A stretch of 64,000 nucleotides of DNA from Pseudomonadales bacterium. Lineage in GTDB: Bacteria; Pseudomonadota; Gammaproteobacteria; Pseudomonadales; Ketobacteraceae. Both the position numbers and the translations under genes were made by a program. Location: NCBI GenBank assembly GCA_002701845.1, contig NZXG01000002.1, positions 62,001 to 126,000 on the forward strand, given 5' to 3'. Below are positions 1-8,781 of the stretch, one piece after another. How positions within the stretch are numbered: the first letter of the stretch is position 1; each line of letters starts with the position of its first letter. The notes below the pieces were generated by a model, which was not told the origin of the DNA, did no database searches, and saw only the letters and a list, made by a program, of their open reading frames with translations.

Positions 1-67
1 CAGCCTGCGGGCGGCGCTCACCCAGGCCCGGGACATGGTGGCGGCCGCCGCCGGAGGTTCCCCATGA
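1..67 (+). CDS. pdxA: 4-hydroxythreonine-4-phosphate dehydrogenase, C-terminal end (partial)
   Basis: Only the last 21 codons are present, in the second frame of the window, ending in TGA at 65-67. The tail is alanine-rich and helical. The call rests mainly on position: in many gammaproteobacteria pdxA lies directly before rsmA-apaG-apaH. The stop overlaps the rsmA start in an ATGA arrangement, which suggests translational coupling. PdxA acts in pyridoxal phosphate synthesis. The fragment is too short to prove the family by itself. Confidence 0.6.
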   Translation, partial: SLRAALTQARDMVAAAAGGSP

Positions 68-897
68 GCCGTGCCGGTGCCGGCGGTCATCAGGCCCGCA
101 AGCGCTTTGGTCAGAACTTTCTGCAGGACCCGGGCATCATTCACCGCATCGTGGAGGCCATCAAACCCGCCCCCACGGATCTGATGGTGGAAATCGGCCC
201 CGGTCAGGGGGCCATCACCGAACAACTGGTGGACGCGGTGGGCGAACTGGCGGTGGTGGAGCTGGACCGGGACCTGATTCCCAATCTGCGCATCAGTTTT
301 GCCACCCGCACCAACTTCCACGTCTATGCCGGGGATGCCCTGAAATTCGATTACCAACGCATTCTGCGGGATCTGAACCGGGACCGGATGCGCATTGTGG
401 GCAACCTGCCCTACAACATCTCCACACCTTTGCTGTTCCACCTGGTGGCCTTCCATCCCTGGATTCAGGACATGCACTTTATGTTGCAAAAGGAGGTGGT
501 GGAACGGCTGGCCGCGGGCGTGGGGGACAACGCCTACGGCCGTCTGGGCATCATGGTGCAGTATCACTGTCAGGTGGAACCCCTGTTTATGGTGCCCCCG
601 GAGGCTTTTCGCCCGGCGCCGCGGGTGGATTCGGCCATGGTCCGCCTGCGGCCCCATGCTAAACCCCCGGTGTCCACCCGGGACGTGACACAGCTAAACC
701 GAATTGTGACACTGGCGTTCAGTCAAAGGCGAAAAACCGTCAGAAATGCCGTAAAATCGGCAGTCAATGAATCCATATTGGAACAGGCCGGTATCGCCCC
801 GGATCTGCGGCCGGAGCAAATCACCCTGGCCCAGTACGCCCGGCTGGCGGACCTGACCCTGCCGGCGCCCCTGCCGGCAAACCAGAAGGAGGAGTAG
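64..897 (+). CDS. rsmA: 16S rRNA dimethyladenosine transferase RsmA (KsgA)
   Basis: Methylates the two adjacent adenosines near the 3' end of 16S rRNA, a late quality-control step in 30S assembly. The 277-aa protein has the normal family length. It starts with the typical RKRFGQNFL segment (about residues 13-21). It carries the SAM-binding motif EIGPGQGAIT (about 44-53), an acidic residue ending the next strand (VVELDRD), and the catalytic NLPYNIS motif (about 114-120). The ATG overlaps the upstream stop, and apaG follows after 4 bp, so this is one transcription unit. Identification is secure. Confidence 0.97.
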   Translation: MSRAGAGGHQARKRFGQNFLQDPGIIHRIVEAIKPAPTDLMVEIGPGQGAITEQLVDAVGELAVVELDRDLIPNLRISFATRTNFHVYAGDALKFDYQRILRDLNRDRMRIVGNLPYNISTPLLFHLVAFHPWIQDMHFMLQKEVVERLAAGVGDNAYGRLGIMVQYHCQVEPLFMVPPEAFRPAPRVDSAMVRLRPHAKPPVSTRDVTQLNRIVTLAFSQRRKTVRNAVKSAVNESILEQAGIAPDLRPEQITLAQYARLADLTLPAPLPANQKEE

Positions 898-901
898 CAT
901 C

Positions 902-1324
902 ATGGCGGACACCGACACCAGCGGCACGGACCATACAACCCCTGGCGAGCAGGATATCCATCGCATCGAAGTGGAGGTGCGCAGTGAATTCATGCCCGAG
1001 CAATCCAGCCAGGAACAGAACCGCTTCGTGTTCTCCTACCACGTCAGCATTGAAAACTGCGGTACCCTGCCGGCCCAGCTGTTATCCCGTCACTGGATCA
1101 TCACCGACGGCAACCGTCAGGTGCAGGAGGTCAAGGGTGAAGGGGTGATCGGCGAGCAGCCCACCATTATGCCCGGCGAGACCTACGAATACAGCAGCGG
1201 CGCGGTGCTCACCACCCCTGTGGGCAGTATGCAGGGCAGTTACCGCATGGTGGACGCCACCGGCCTGGAGTTCGACGCCCTGATTCCGGTATTTACCCTG
1301 GCGCCTCCCCGGGCCCTGCATTAA
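902..1324 (+). CDS. apaG: ApaG protein (Co2+/Mg2+ efflux-associated DUF525)
   Basis: A 140-aa single-domain beta-sandwich protein of the ApaG family, which is conserved beside rsmA and apaH. The biochemical role is not settled; it was linked to divalent cation resistance, and the fold resembles fibronectin type III domains. Visible family signatures are FVFSYHVSIEN near residue 40, the RHWIITDG segment near 63, and GEQPTIMPGETYEYSSG near 83-98. It is slightly longer than the usual 125 aa, through an extended N terminus. The stop overlaps the apaH ATG (TAATG), indicating coupled translation. Confidence 0.95.
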   Translation: MADTDTSGTDHTTPGEQDIHRIEVEVRSEFMPEQSSQEQNRFVFSYHVSIENCGTLPAQLLSRHWIITDGNRQVQEVKGEGVIGEQPTIMPGETYEYSSGAVLTTPVGSMQGSYRMVDATGLEFDALIPVFTLAPPRALH

Positions 1325-2130
1325 TGGCCACCTACGCCATCGGCGACCTGCAGGGCTGTTTCTCAGCATTTCAGCGCCTGCTGCAACAGCTGCAGTTCAA
1401 TCCCGACCGGGATCAGCTGTGGCTGGCGGGGGACCTAGTGAATCGGGGTCCCCAGTCGCTCCAGACCCTGCAGTACTGCTACGAACGGCGCGACAACCTG
1501 GTGGCGGTGCTGGGCAATCATGACCTGCATCTGCTGGCGGTGCTGGCCGGGGCGGTGGACGGCAAGCGCAAGGACACCTTCGACGATATCCTGCAGTCCC
1601 CTTTACGGGACACGCTGGCACAGTGGCTGCATGAGTGCCCCCTGATGCATGAAAACGCTGAGTGGGTACTTTGTCACGCCGGCATTTACCCCGGCTGGGA
1701 CCTGCATACTGCCCGCCAATGCGCGCGGGAAGTGGAACAGGTGCTCCAAAACCCCACCCAACGTCATGAATTCTTTAACAACATGTACGGCAATACACCC
1801 GCCCACTGGGATCAACAACTCACCGGGCCGGATCGCTGGCGCACGATCACCAACTTTTTCACCCGCATGCGTCTGATCGACGCCGCCGGAAACATGGATT
1901 TTAACCATAAGGATTCGTTGGAAAATGCACCAGAGGGGTTCAGCCCCTGGTTTCAATGGCACGAACGGGTGCCCATTGAAAAAAAGATTCTGTTCGGCCA
2001 CTGGGCGGCTCTGGAAGGCCTCACTTTGCGGCGGGATGTTATTGGTCTGGACACCGGCTGTGTGTGGGGCAACCAACTCAGCGCTTACTGCCTGGAGACT
2101 GACGTGTGGACCCGCCACCAATGTGGCTAA
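1324..2130 (+). CDS. apaH: Symmetrical bis(5'-nucleosyl)-tetraphosphatase ApaH
   Basis: Hydrolyses Ap4A to two ADP. It also removes Np4 caps from RNA in enterobacteria, linking it to stress physiology. The 268-aa protein shows the metallophosphoesterase signature blocks in order: GDLQGC (about 7-12), GDLVNRGP (about 36-43) and GNHDLHLL (about 65-72), with a later CHAG motif (about 117-120) supplying another metal ligand. It is the last gene of the pdxA-rsmA-apaG-apaH run and is followed by a long spacer. Confidence 0.96.
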   Translation: MATYAIGDLQGCFSAFQRLLQQLQFNPDRDQLWLAGDLVNRGPQSLQTLQYCYERRDNLVAVLGNHDLHLLAVLAGAVDGKRKDTFDDILQSPLRDTLAQWLHECPLMHENAEWVLCHAGIYPGWDLHTARQCAREVEQVLQNPTQRHEFFNNMYGNTPAHWDQQLTGPDRWRTITNFFTRMRLIDAAGNMDFNHKDSLENAPEGFSPWFQWHERVPIEKKILFGHWAALEGLTLRRDVIGLDTGCVWGNQLSAYCLETDVWTRHQCG

Positions 2131-2148
2131 CAGCACGCACAACAAAAG

Positions 2149-2157
2149 TTATCCACA
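2149..2157 (+). promoter_or_regulatory. Perfect DnaA-box match (TTATCCACA)
   Basis: The nonamer TTATCCACA matches the strict DnaA-box consensus just after the apaH stop. It is single: I saw no cluster of boxes or unwinding element beside it. It is therefore not an origin, and could be a titration or regulatory site, or chance. Confidence 0.35.
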
Positions 2158-2453
2158 AATCTGAAAGACATAAGCAACACGAATTTTATTCCATTACCGG
2201 CCTGCGTTCATGCCGGTTTTCCCACCGCGGATCACCGCAATCCAGTCCCTGCTCCTCCAACTCTCGATGTCGATGCAGAGCCAGTCATATCGGCCCCCGG
2301 TGACAAACCAGGTTGCTCCCCCGCAGCACACACGTTAACAAAATAACAACCAACGGAACCAGCTTAAAGGGTAATACCCTCACTGTCACCCATCACCGGG
2401 CGTTTCTCGACAGAAACCGGAATATTTTGAAAAATTTTAAATAAGTTCTTTTC

Positions 2454-2480
2454 TTTCAACCGTTTTTACATTTTCATACT
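2454..2480 (+). promoter_or_regulatory. Candidate stationary-phase type promoter for prkA
   Basis: CATACT followed by AAG at 2475-2483 resembles the sigma-S extended -10 element (CTATACTTAA type). TTTCAA at 2454-2459 could serve as a weak -35 at 15-bp spacing. In E. coli the homologous yeaGH operon is under sigma-S and nitrogen control, which fits. This is pattern matching only. Confidence 0.3.
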
Positions 2481-2570
2481 AAGATAATAAAGAAGCGCAG
2501 CGTTGGACCGGAACCCTTGCCGTCTAGAAAACTCAAATTGTAAGACCACGCGGTAGCACGAGGTAGACCC

Positions 2571-4493
2571 ATGAGCATATTCAGTCACTACCAGAACCGA
2601 TACGAAGTTACGCAGGAGGAAGAATACACCCTGCAGGAATATCTGGAGATTTGTAAAAACGATCCCAAAGCGTACGCCAGCGCGCCCGAGCGCATGCTGG
2701 AAGCCATCGGCGAACCCGAATTGATCGATACTTCACTCGACCCGCGCCTGAGTCGTATTTTTTCCAATAAAATTATACGCCGCTACCCGGCGTTCAGTGA
2801 ATTCTACGGCATGGAGGAGTGTATCGAGCAAATCGTTTCTTACTTCCGCCATGCCGCCCAGGGTCTGGAAGAGAAAAAACAAATATTGTATCTGCTGGGC
2901 CCGGTGGGTGGTGGTAAATCCTCACTGGCCGAACGCTTGAAACATTTGATCGAGCGGGTGTCGTTTTATGCCATCAAGGACTCACCGGTAAACGAATCAC
3001 CTCTGAATCTGTTCGCACCGGAGGAGGACGCCACTATTCTGGAAGAGGAATACGGCATTCCCCGGCGCTACCTGAAAGGCATTATGTCGCCCTGGGCGGT
3101 GAAACGCCTGCACGAATTCAACGGCGACATTTCCAAATTCAAAGTGGTAAAACTGTACCCGTCCATTCTGGATCAGGTGGGCGTGGCCAAGACCGAACCC
3201 GGCGACGAAAACAATCAGGATATTTCCAGCCTGGTGGGCAAGGTGGATATCCGCAAACTGGAAGAGTTTGCCCAGAACGATCCCGATTGTTATTCCTTCT
3301 CCGGCGGCCTGTGCAAAGCCAATCAGGGCCTGTTGGAGTTCGTGGAAATGTTCAAGGCTCCCATCAAGGTGTTGCACCCGTTGCTGACCGCCACACAGGA
3401 AGGCAACTACAACAGCACCGAAGGTATGGGCGCCATTCCGTTCGACGGCATCGTGTTGGCCCACTCCAACGAGTCGGAGTGGCAGGCGTTCCGCAACAAC
3501 AAAAACAACGAGGCCTTTATCGATCGTATTTACATCGTCAAAGTGCCCTATTGTCTGCGGGTAACCGAGGAAATCAAAATCTACGAGAAGCTGTTGCAGA
3601 ACAGTTCCCTTTCCAACGCCCAATGCGCGCCGGACACCCTGCGCATGCTGGCGCAGTTCTCTGTGCTGTCCCGCCTGAAAGAGCCGGAGAATTCCTCCAT
3701 CTACTCCAAGATGCGCATCTATGACGGCGAGAATCTGAAAGACACCGATCCCAAGGCGAAGTCCTATCAGGAGTACCGCGATTCCGCCGGGGTGGATGAG
3801 GGCATGGATGGTCTCTCCACCCGCTTCGCATTCAAGATTCTCTCCAAGGTGTTCAACTACGATCACGCCGAGGTGGCAGCCAACCCGGTCCACCTGCTGC
3901 ACGTGCTGGAAAACTCCATCGAGGCGGAACAGTTCCCGGCGGAAACCCGCGAACGCTACCTGCGCTTCATCAAGGAATTTCTGGCGCCACGCTATGTGGA
4001 GTTCATCGGCAAGGAAATTCAGACCGCGTATCTGGAATCCTATTCCGAGTACGGTCAGAACATCTTCGATCGTTATGTGACTTACGCCGACTTCTGGATT
4101 CAGGATCAGGAATACCGGGACCCGGACACCGGCGAGATATTCGATCGCAAGTCCCTCAACGACGAGCTGGAGAAAATCGAAAAGCCGGCGGGCATCAGTA
4201 ATCCCAAGGACTTCCGCAACGAAGTGGTGAACTTTGTGCTGCGGGCCAGAGCCAACCACGCGGGCAAGAACCCTTCCTGGCTCAGTTACGAGAAACTGCG
4301 CACGGTGATCGAGAAGAAAATGTTCTCCAACACCGAGGATCTGTTGCCGGTCATCTCTTTCAATCCCAAGGCTTCCCAGGGAGATCAGAAGAAGCACGAG
4401 GATTTCGTTAAACGTATGGTGGAACGTGGTTACACCGAGAAGCAGGTACGCCTGTTGTCCGAGTGGTATCTGCGGGTTCGCAAGTCCCAGTAA
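2571..4493 (+). CDS. prkA: PrkA-family serine protein kinase (YeaG)
   Basis: PrkA/YeaG couples an AAA-type ATPase region to a C-terminal PrkA domain. In E. coli it acts in stationary-phase and nitrogen-stress adaptation. The 640-aa protein has the family's normal length and a Walker A motif GPVGGGKS at residues 110-117. The C-terminal region, with the GYTEKQVRLLSEWYLRV segment near the end, is typical. It lies 27 bp before yeaH and in the same order as the conserved prkA-yeaH-spoVR cluster, so the three are probably cotranscribed. The start is the first ATG after GAGGTAGACCC, a good ribosome-binding site. Confidence 0.95.
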   Translation: MSIFSHYQNRYEVTQEEEYTLQEYLEICKNDPKAYASAPERMLEAIGEPELIDTSLDPRLSRIFSNKIIRRYPAFSEFYGMEECIEQIVSYFRHAAQGLEEKKQILYLLGPVGGGKSSLAERLKHLIERVSFYAIKDSPVNESPLNLFAPEEDATILEEEYGIPRRYLKGIMSPWAVKRLHEFNGDISKFKVVKLYPSILDQVGVAKTEPGDENNQDISSLVGKVDIRKLEEFAQNDPDCYSFSGGLCKANQGLLEFVEMFKAPIKVLHPLLTATQEGNYNSTEGMGAIPFDGIVLAHSNESEWQAFRNNKNNEAFIDRIYIVKVPYCLRVTEEIKIYEKLLQNSSLSNAQCAPDTLRMLAQFSVLSRLKEPENSSIYSKMRIYDGENLKDTDPKAKSYQEYRDSAGVDEGMDGLSTRFAFKILSKVFNYDHAEVAANPVHLLHVLENSIEAEQFPAETRERYLRFIKEFLAPRYVEFIGKEIQTAYLESYSEYGQNIFDRYVTYADFWIQDQEYRDPDTGEIFDRKSLNDELEKIEKPAGISNPKDFRNEVVNFVLRARANHAGKNPSWLSYEKLRTVIEKKMFSNTEDLLPVISFNPKASQGDQKKHEDFVKRMVERGYTEKQVRLLSEWYLRVRKSQ

Positions 4494-4520
4494 CCCGGGC
4501 AGTTCGCAAAAGGTGAAACA

Positions 4521-5810
4521 GTGTCTTATATCGTTGATCGCCGCCTGAACGGTAAAAACAAGAGTACCGTGAACCGGCAACGGTTCCTTCATCGCTATCG
4601 CAAGCACATTAAGAAAGCGGTGGATGAGGCCGTTACCAAGCGCAGCATCACCGACCTGGACAGTGGTGAGAGCATTTCCATTCCGCGCCGGGATATTTCC
4701 GAGCCCTTTCTGCACCATGGCAAGGGCGGCAAACGTGAGATGGTCCATCCCGGCAACAAGGAGTTCGTCACCGGCGACCATATTCAGCGGCCCCAGGGGG
4801 GCGGCGGTGGCGGCGGCAGTGGAGACGGCGATGCCAGCGACAGCGGCGAAGGCATCGATGACTTCGTGTTCCAGATCAGCCAGGATGAGTTTCTGGATTT
4901 TCTGTTCGAGGACCTGGAGCTGCCCAACCTGGTAAAGCGCCAGCTGCAGGGGGTGGAAACCTTCAAGTATGTGCGGGCAGGGGTGGTCAACGAAGGCAAC
5001 CCCTCCAAAATCAATGTGGTGCGTTCCATGCGCCAGGCCACCAGCCGCCGCATTGCCCTCACCGCGTCCAGCCGGCGGCGGCTGCGCGAGTATGAGAAAG
5101 AACTGCAGGCGCTGCAGGAGCAGGATTCCATCCTTCGGGACAAAGTCCGGGAAAAAGAACTGGAAGAGGAAATTGCGCGTCTGCGTCGCCGTATCAAGCG
5201 GATTCCCTTCGTGGACACCATTGATCTTCGCTACAACCTGCACCTGAAGCAACCCAAGCCCACTTCCAAGGCGGTGATGTTCTGCCTGATGGACGTATCG
5301 GGCTCCATGAATCAGGCCATGAAAGACATGGCAAAGCGATTCTTCATCCTGCTGTATATGTTCCTGAAGCGGAACTACGAGAAGATCGAGGTGGTGTTTA
5401 TCCGCCACCACACCAGCGCCAAGGAAGTGGATGAAGAGGAATTCTTCTACTCCCGGGAGACCGGCGGCACTATCGTCTCCAGCGCCTTGAAACTGATGCG
5501 GGAAATCATGCAGGCCCGTTATCCGGCGGATGAATGGAATATTTACGGCGCCCAGGCCTCCGATGGTGACAACTGGAACGACGATTCGCCCACTTGTCGG
5601 GAACTGCTGATCAAGGATATTCTGCCTCAGGTACAGTATTACTCGTACATTGAGATCAATCCGCGCCGCCATCAGGCCCTGTGGCGTGAGTATGAAACCG
5701 TGCAGGCCATGGTGGATCACTTTGCCATGCAGCAGATCAGCGATCCCGGGGACATCTACCCGGTGTTCCGGGAGCTGTTTCAGCGCAAGGATTTGAAACG
5801 GGCCAGCTAG
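4521..5810 (+). CDS. yeaH: YeaH/DUF444 family protein with von Willebrand A-type domain
   Basis: A 429-aa DUF444 protein, the constant partner of PrkA. Function is not established, but genetic data in E. coli put it in the same stress pathway as yeaG. The N-terminal half is basic and includes a glycine run (about residues 92-100). A predicted coiled coil follows (about 190-235, rich in Glu/Arg/Leu). The C-terminal half holds a VWA-like fold with the metal-site motif DVSGS at residues 258-262. It sits between prkA and spoVR with short spacers. Confidence 0.93.
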   Translation: MSYIVDRRLNGKNKSTVNRQRFLHRYRKHIKKAVDEAVTKRSITDLDSGESISIPRRDISEPFLHHGKGGKREMVHPGNKEFVTGDHIQRPQGGGGGGGSGDGDASDSGEGIDDFVFQISQDEFLDFLFEDLELPNLVKRQLQGVETFKYVRAGVVNEGNPSKINVVRSMRQATSRRIALTASSRRRLREYEKELQALQEQDSILRDKVREKELEEEIARLRRRIKRIPFVDTIDLRYNLHLKQPKPTSKAVMFCLMDVSGSMNQAMKDMAKRFFILLYMFLKRNYEKIEVVFIRHHTSAKEVDEEEFFYSRETGGTIVSSALKLMREIMQARYPADEWNIYGAQASDGDNWNDDSPTCRELLIKDILPQVQYYSYIEINPRRHQALWREYETVQAMVDHFAMQQISDPGDIYPVFRELFQRKDLKRAS

Positions 5811-5824
5811 CACACCGGATACCT

Positions 5825-7387
5825 ATGACTGATCGCAAGCCAATCTCCACCGGTTCCGACTGGAACTTTGAACTGATTCAGGACTACGACCGGGAAATCG
5901 GCCGGGTGGCGGAAAGCTACGGCCTGGACACTTATCCCAATCAGATCGAGATCATCTCCGCCGAACAGATGCTGGATGCCTACTCTTCCGTGGGCATGCC
6001 GGTGGGCTATAACCACTGGTCCTATGGCAAGCACTTTGTCAGCAACGAACAGCATTACCGCCGCGGTCAGATGGGCCTGGCCTATGAAATCGTCATCAAC
6101 TCCAACCCCTGCATCGCCTACCTGATGGAAGAGAACACCATGACCATGCAGGCGCTGGTGATCGCCCACGCCTGTTACGGTCATAACTCTTTCTTCAAGG
6201 GCAATTACCTGTTTCGCACCTGGACCGACGCCTCCTCCATCATCGACTACCTGGTGTTTGCCAAAAACTACATCATGCAGTGCGAAGAGCGCTACGGCGT
6301 GGACGAAGTGGAGGCGGTACTGGATTCCTGTCACGCCCTGATGAATTACGGCGTGGACCGATATAAACGGCCCTATCCCATTTCTGCCGAGCAGGAACGG
6401 CAGCGACAGCGGGAGCGGGAAGAGTATCTGCAGAAGCAGGTGAATGAGCTGTGGAAAACCATCCCGCTGCTGGAAGAAAAGCACGACCAGCGGGACGAGC
6501 GCCGGTTCCCGGAAGAACCCCAGGAAAACCTGCTGTATTTCATCGAAAAGAACGCGCCCCTGCTGGAGCCCTGGCAACGGGAAGTGGTGCGTATCGTGCG
6601 CAAAATCGCCCAGTATTTCTATCCCCAGCGCCAAACCCAGGTGATGAATGAAGGCTGGGCCACCTTCTGGCACTACACCCTGCTCAACACCCTGTACGAG
6701 CAGGGCAAGGTCACCGATGGCTTTATGCTGGAGTTCCTCCAGTCACACACTTCGGTTATCTACCAGCCGCCCTTTGACAGTCGTTTCTACAGTGGCATCA
6801 ATCCCTACGCCCTTGGCTTTAACATGATGCAGGATATCCGCCGCATTTGTGAAAGTCCTACGCCGGAAGACAAGAAATGGTTCCCGGACATTGCCGGCAG
6901 CAACTGGCTGGAAACCCTGATGTTCGCCATGCAAAACTTCAAGGATGAAAGCTTTGTGCAACAGTTCCTGTCACCCCGGGTAATCCGCGATTTCAAGTTC
7001 TTCTCCATTTTGGACGACGATCATGAGAAGGAACTGCACGTCACCGCCATCCATGACGACCCGGGCTATCGGGACGTGCGCGAGGCGTTGTCCCGGCAGT
7101 ACAACCTGTCCATGAATGAGCCCAATATTCAGGTCTACAGCGTGAATATCCGCGGCGACCGTTCCATCACCCTGCGCCATGTACGACACGATCGCCGGCC
7201 GCTGGATACCGAATCCGCTGAAGAGGTATTGAAGCACCTGCACCGCCTGTGGAAGTTCGATGTGATACTGGAGTCGGTGGAGGATAACGAAGTGGTGGAC
7301 AGCATCAAATGCGGCGCCGGCGGCATTGAAGTGAAGACCATGGACCTGGAAGAGGAAGAGGAGCTGAGCCTGATTCAGCGAGTGTAA
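5825..7387 (+). CDS. SpoVR family protein (YcgB)
   Basis: A 520-aa SpoVR-family protein, third member of the prkA-yeaH-spoVR cluster. Named after a Bacillus sporulation gene, it is widespread in non-sporulating proteobacteria, where its molecular role is unknown. Family hallmarks are the WNFELIQDYDREI opening (about 13-25), the HACYGHNSFFKGNY block (about 117-130), and MNEGWATFWHY (about 275-285), which looks like a metal- or substrate-binding helix. It begins 14 bp after yeaH. The end is acidic (EEEEELS). Confidence 0.94.
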   Translation: MTDRKPISTGSDWNFELIQDYDREIGRVAESYGLDTYPNQIEIISAEQMLDAYSSVGMPVGYNHWSYGKHFVSNEQHYRRGQMGLAYEIVINSNPCIAYLMEENTMTMQALVIAHACYGHNSFFKGNYLFRTWTDASSIIDYLVFAKNYIMQCEERYGVDEVEAVLDSCHALMNYGVDRYKRPYPISAEQERQRQREREEYLQKQVNELWKTIPLLEEKHDQRDERRFPEEPQENLLYFIEKNAPLLEPWQREVVRIVRKIAQYFYPQRQTQVMNEGWATFWHYTLLNTLYEQGKVTDGFMLEFLQSHTSVIYQPPFDSRFYSGINPYALGFNMMQDIRRICESPTPEDKKWFPDIAGSNWLETLMFAMQNFKDESFVQQFLSPRVIRDFKFFSILDDDHEKELHVTAIHDDPGYRDVREALSRQYNLSMNEPNIQVYSVNIRGDRSITLRHVRHDRRPLDTESAEEVLKHLHRLWKFDVILESVEDNEVVDSIKCGAGGIEVKTMDLEEEEELSLIQRV

Positions 7388-7451
7388 TCAGGCTCGGGGC
7401 CGCTTACCCTGCCCTCCTTGACGCTGCCGAGCGTGACCTGGGCTGCCGGGC

Positions 7452-8669
7452 TCAGGGGGTACACTGGGCGCAGCTGTCTTTTCTCACGTATTCGCGCTCG
7501 AACAGTTCCGGCAAAAAGTTCGGCAGAAACTGCATTTCCTGCAGGGCATGCTCCGCCAGCCGGTCACTGAAGCCGGGCATGATCACATCAAAAAACCGGG
7601 GCACGGTGAAACTGGAGCGCATAACGATGCCGTCGTCGGCGTCATTCCACTGATATTCATGAATCAACCGCTGAGGCAGGATCCCCGCCAGCACCTTAAG
7701 GTCGGTCTTTACATAAATCCAGTGCTCGTATTCCACCTGATCCGCCGCCTCCGCGGGATCCAGCCAGGTGATCAGCAAACTGCTGCGGTAGGGGCCAATA
7801 TCCTCCACCACCCACTGCACAGCGCCCACGGAATAGGCCAGTTGATCCGGCTGTGACGGTGGCACCTGCCACTGAAAACTTCGATGCGCCGTGGGATGCC
7901 AGCGTTTGTAACGGCTGGTGTCGTCGATATTATCCCACCACCAGTCCAGCATCTCCGGCGTAATACCTTTGATTTCCTGATCCACGATGATGGACCGGGT
8001 CAACCAGCCATTGCCCACCACCTCATAGCTGCCCCGCTGCAGCAGCTCATCCTCCAGATACTGGGCCTGAAATAACCCGGGCAGTACCGTGGCCAGCTGA
8101 TCGGTGGCCTGATTCAGGTAATCGCGGAAACCCGCCACGTAACCGGGATAAGCGTCGTCAATAGTCTCTGGTACCTGGTAGCTCGCCCGCAACAACAGAC
8201 CATCATTGGCGGCATTGCCGGCGTATTGGTAGCGCACGGTACCCGTGCCCAGCTCCGGGTGATCCGGAAACGACAATTCCGCCACCAGCAGCTGATCGGC
8301 AATCTCACAGGGATGCACCGACGGCACAGGCAGGTAGCGCAGCCGGCTGACCACCACCTGACCGGCGATACGCTGGGTGCGCTGTTGCACCGCGCCCTCG
8401 GCATAAGCCAGCCCCTGCCCTGCTGGCGGCGGCTCGATCCATTGGAAACTCAGGTGAGCGTCCGGATACCAGTGCTGAAAATTATCGTTCGCACCCAGGT
8501 TATTCCACCACCAGTCCAGCATTTCCGGGCGCACCCCGGGCAGTTCCCGCTCACTGACCACCTCCACGGCACCTGCCGGTAACGGCTGCATCACCTCCCG
8601 TAAATGGGCCTGCGCCCCGGAGTGAATGGCCGCCAGCGACAGCACCGCAGCTAACACCACCATCCGCAT
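7452..8669 (-). CDS. Secreted tandem-domain protein of the DAPG hydrolase (PhlG) type
   Basis: A 405-aa protein made of two copies of the same domain. Each copy has EMLDWWW followed about 20 residues later by H-P-x-A-H-x-SFQW (first copy WYPDAHLSFQW, second WHPTAHRSFQW). This block recalls the PhlG fold, whose namesake cleaves a C-C bond in 2,4-diacetylphloroglucinol using zinc. I chose the ATG at 8669 because it follows GGGGGAGCAGGGT and gives a clean signal peptide (MRMVVLAAVLSLAAIHSGAQA). A longer open frame reaches 8864 but would cross the promoter region. Substrate unknown; export to the periplasm is unusual for this family. Divergent from a TetR gene. Confidence 0.65.
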   Translation of the reverse strand: MRMVVLAAVLSLAAIHSGAQAHLREVMQPLPAGAVEVVSERELPGVRPEMLDWWWNNLGANDNFQHWYPDAHLSFQWIEPPPAGQGLAYAEGAVQQRTQRIAGQVVVSRLRYLPVPSVHPCEIADQLLVAELSFPDHPELGTGTVRYQYAGNAANDGLLLRASYQVPETIDDAYPGYVAGFRDYLNQATDQLATVLPGLFQAQYLEDELLQRGSYEVVGNGWLTRSIIVDQEIKGITPEMLDWWWDNIDDTSRYKRWHPTAHRSFQWQVPPSQPDQLAYSVGAVQWVVEDIGPYRSSLLITWLDPAEAADQVEYEHWIYVKTDLKVLAGILPQRLIHEYQWNDADDGIVMRSSFTVPRFFDVIMPGFSDRLAEHALQEMQFLPNFLPELFEREYVRKDSCAQCTP

Positions 8670-8682
8670 ACCCTGCTCCCCC

Positions 8683-8695
8683 TCAATGGCATTGA
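8683..8695. promoter_or_regulatory. Palindrome, possible TetR-type operator
   Basis: TCAATG-G-CATTGA is a perfect 6+1+6 inverted repeat between the PhlG-like gene and the divergent TetR gene, 13 bp upstream of the former's start codon. A related half-site (GCAATGG) occurs at 8733-8739, close to a TATACT -10-like hexamer at 8741-8746. Its place suggests autoregulation by the neighbouring repressor. Confidence 0.4.
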
Positions 8696-8781
8696 CTTCA
8701 GCCAGACTTGGTGTCGCTTCTATCCCATGTGTGCAATGGTTATACTGCAGCCCAGCATCTTGAATTGAGCAGCAGGAGCCC

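Larger units (their letters stand above)
2131..2570. other. Intergenic spacer between apaH and prkA
   Basis: There is no convincing gene in these 440 bp. Short open frames here have no recognisable protein character. The last 180 bp become AT-rich (TTTGAAAAATTTTAAATAAG near 2425-2445) and hold the probable prkA promoter. A DnaA-box match lies at the start of the spacer. No clear rho-independent terminator for apaH was seen. Confidence 0.6.

Noticed and set aside
2149-2157. Replication origin suggested by the DnaA box
   Set aside because: One isolated box without a cluster, AT-rich unwinding repeats, or dnaA/gidA-type neighbours.
2505-2525. Sigma-54-like promoter TTGGACCGGAACCCTTGCC upstream of prkA
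   Set aside because: The GG to GC spacing is 12 nt, not the 10 nt needed for a -24/-12 promoter.
2997-5813. A 938-codon open frame on the minus strand opposite prkA and yeaH
   Set aside because: It mirrors two clearly conserved genes in a high-GC region, has histidine/leucine-rich shadow composition and no recognisable domains.
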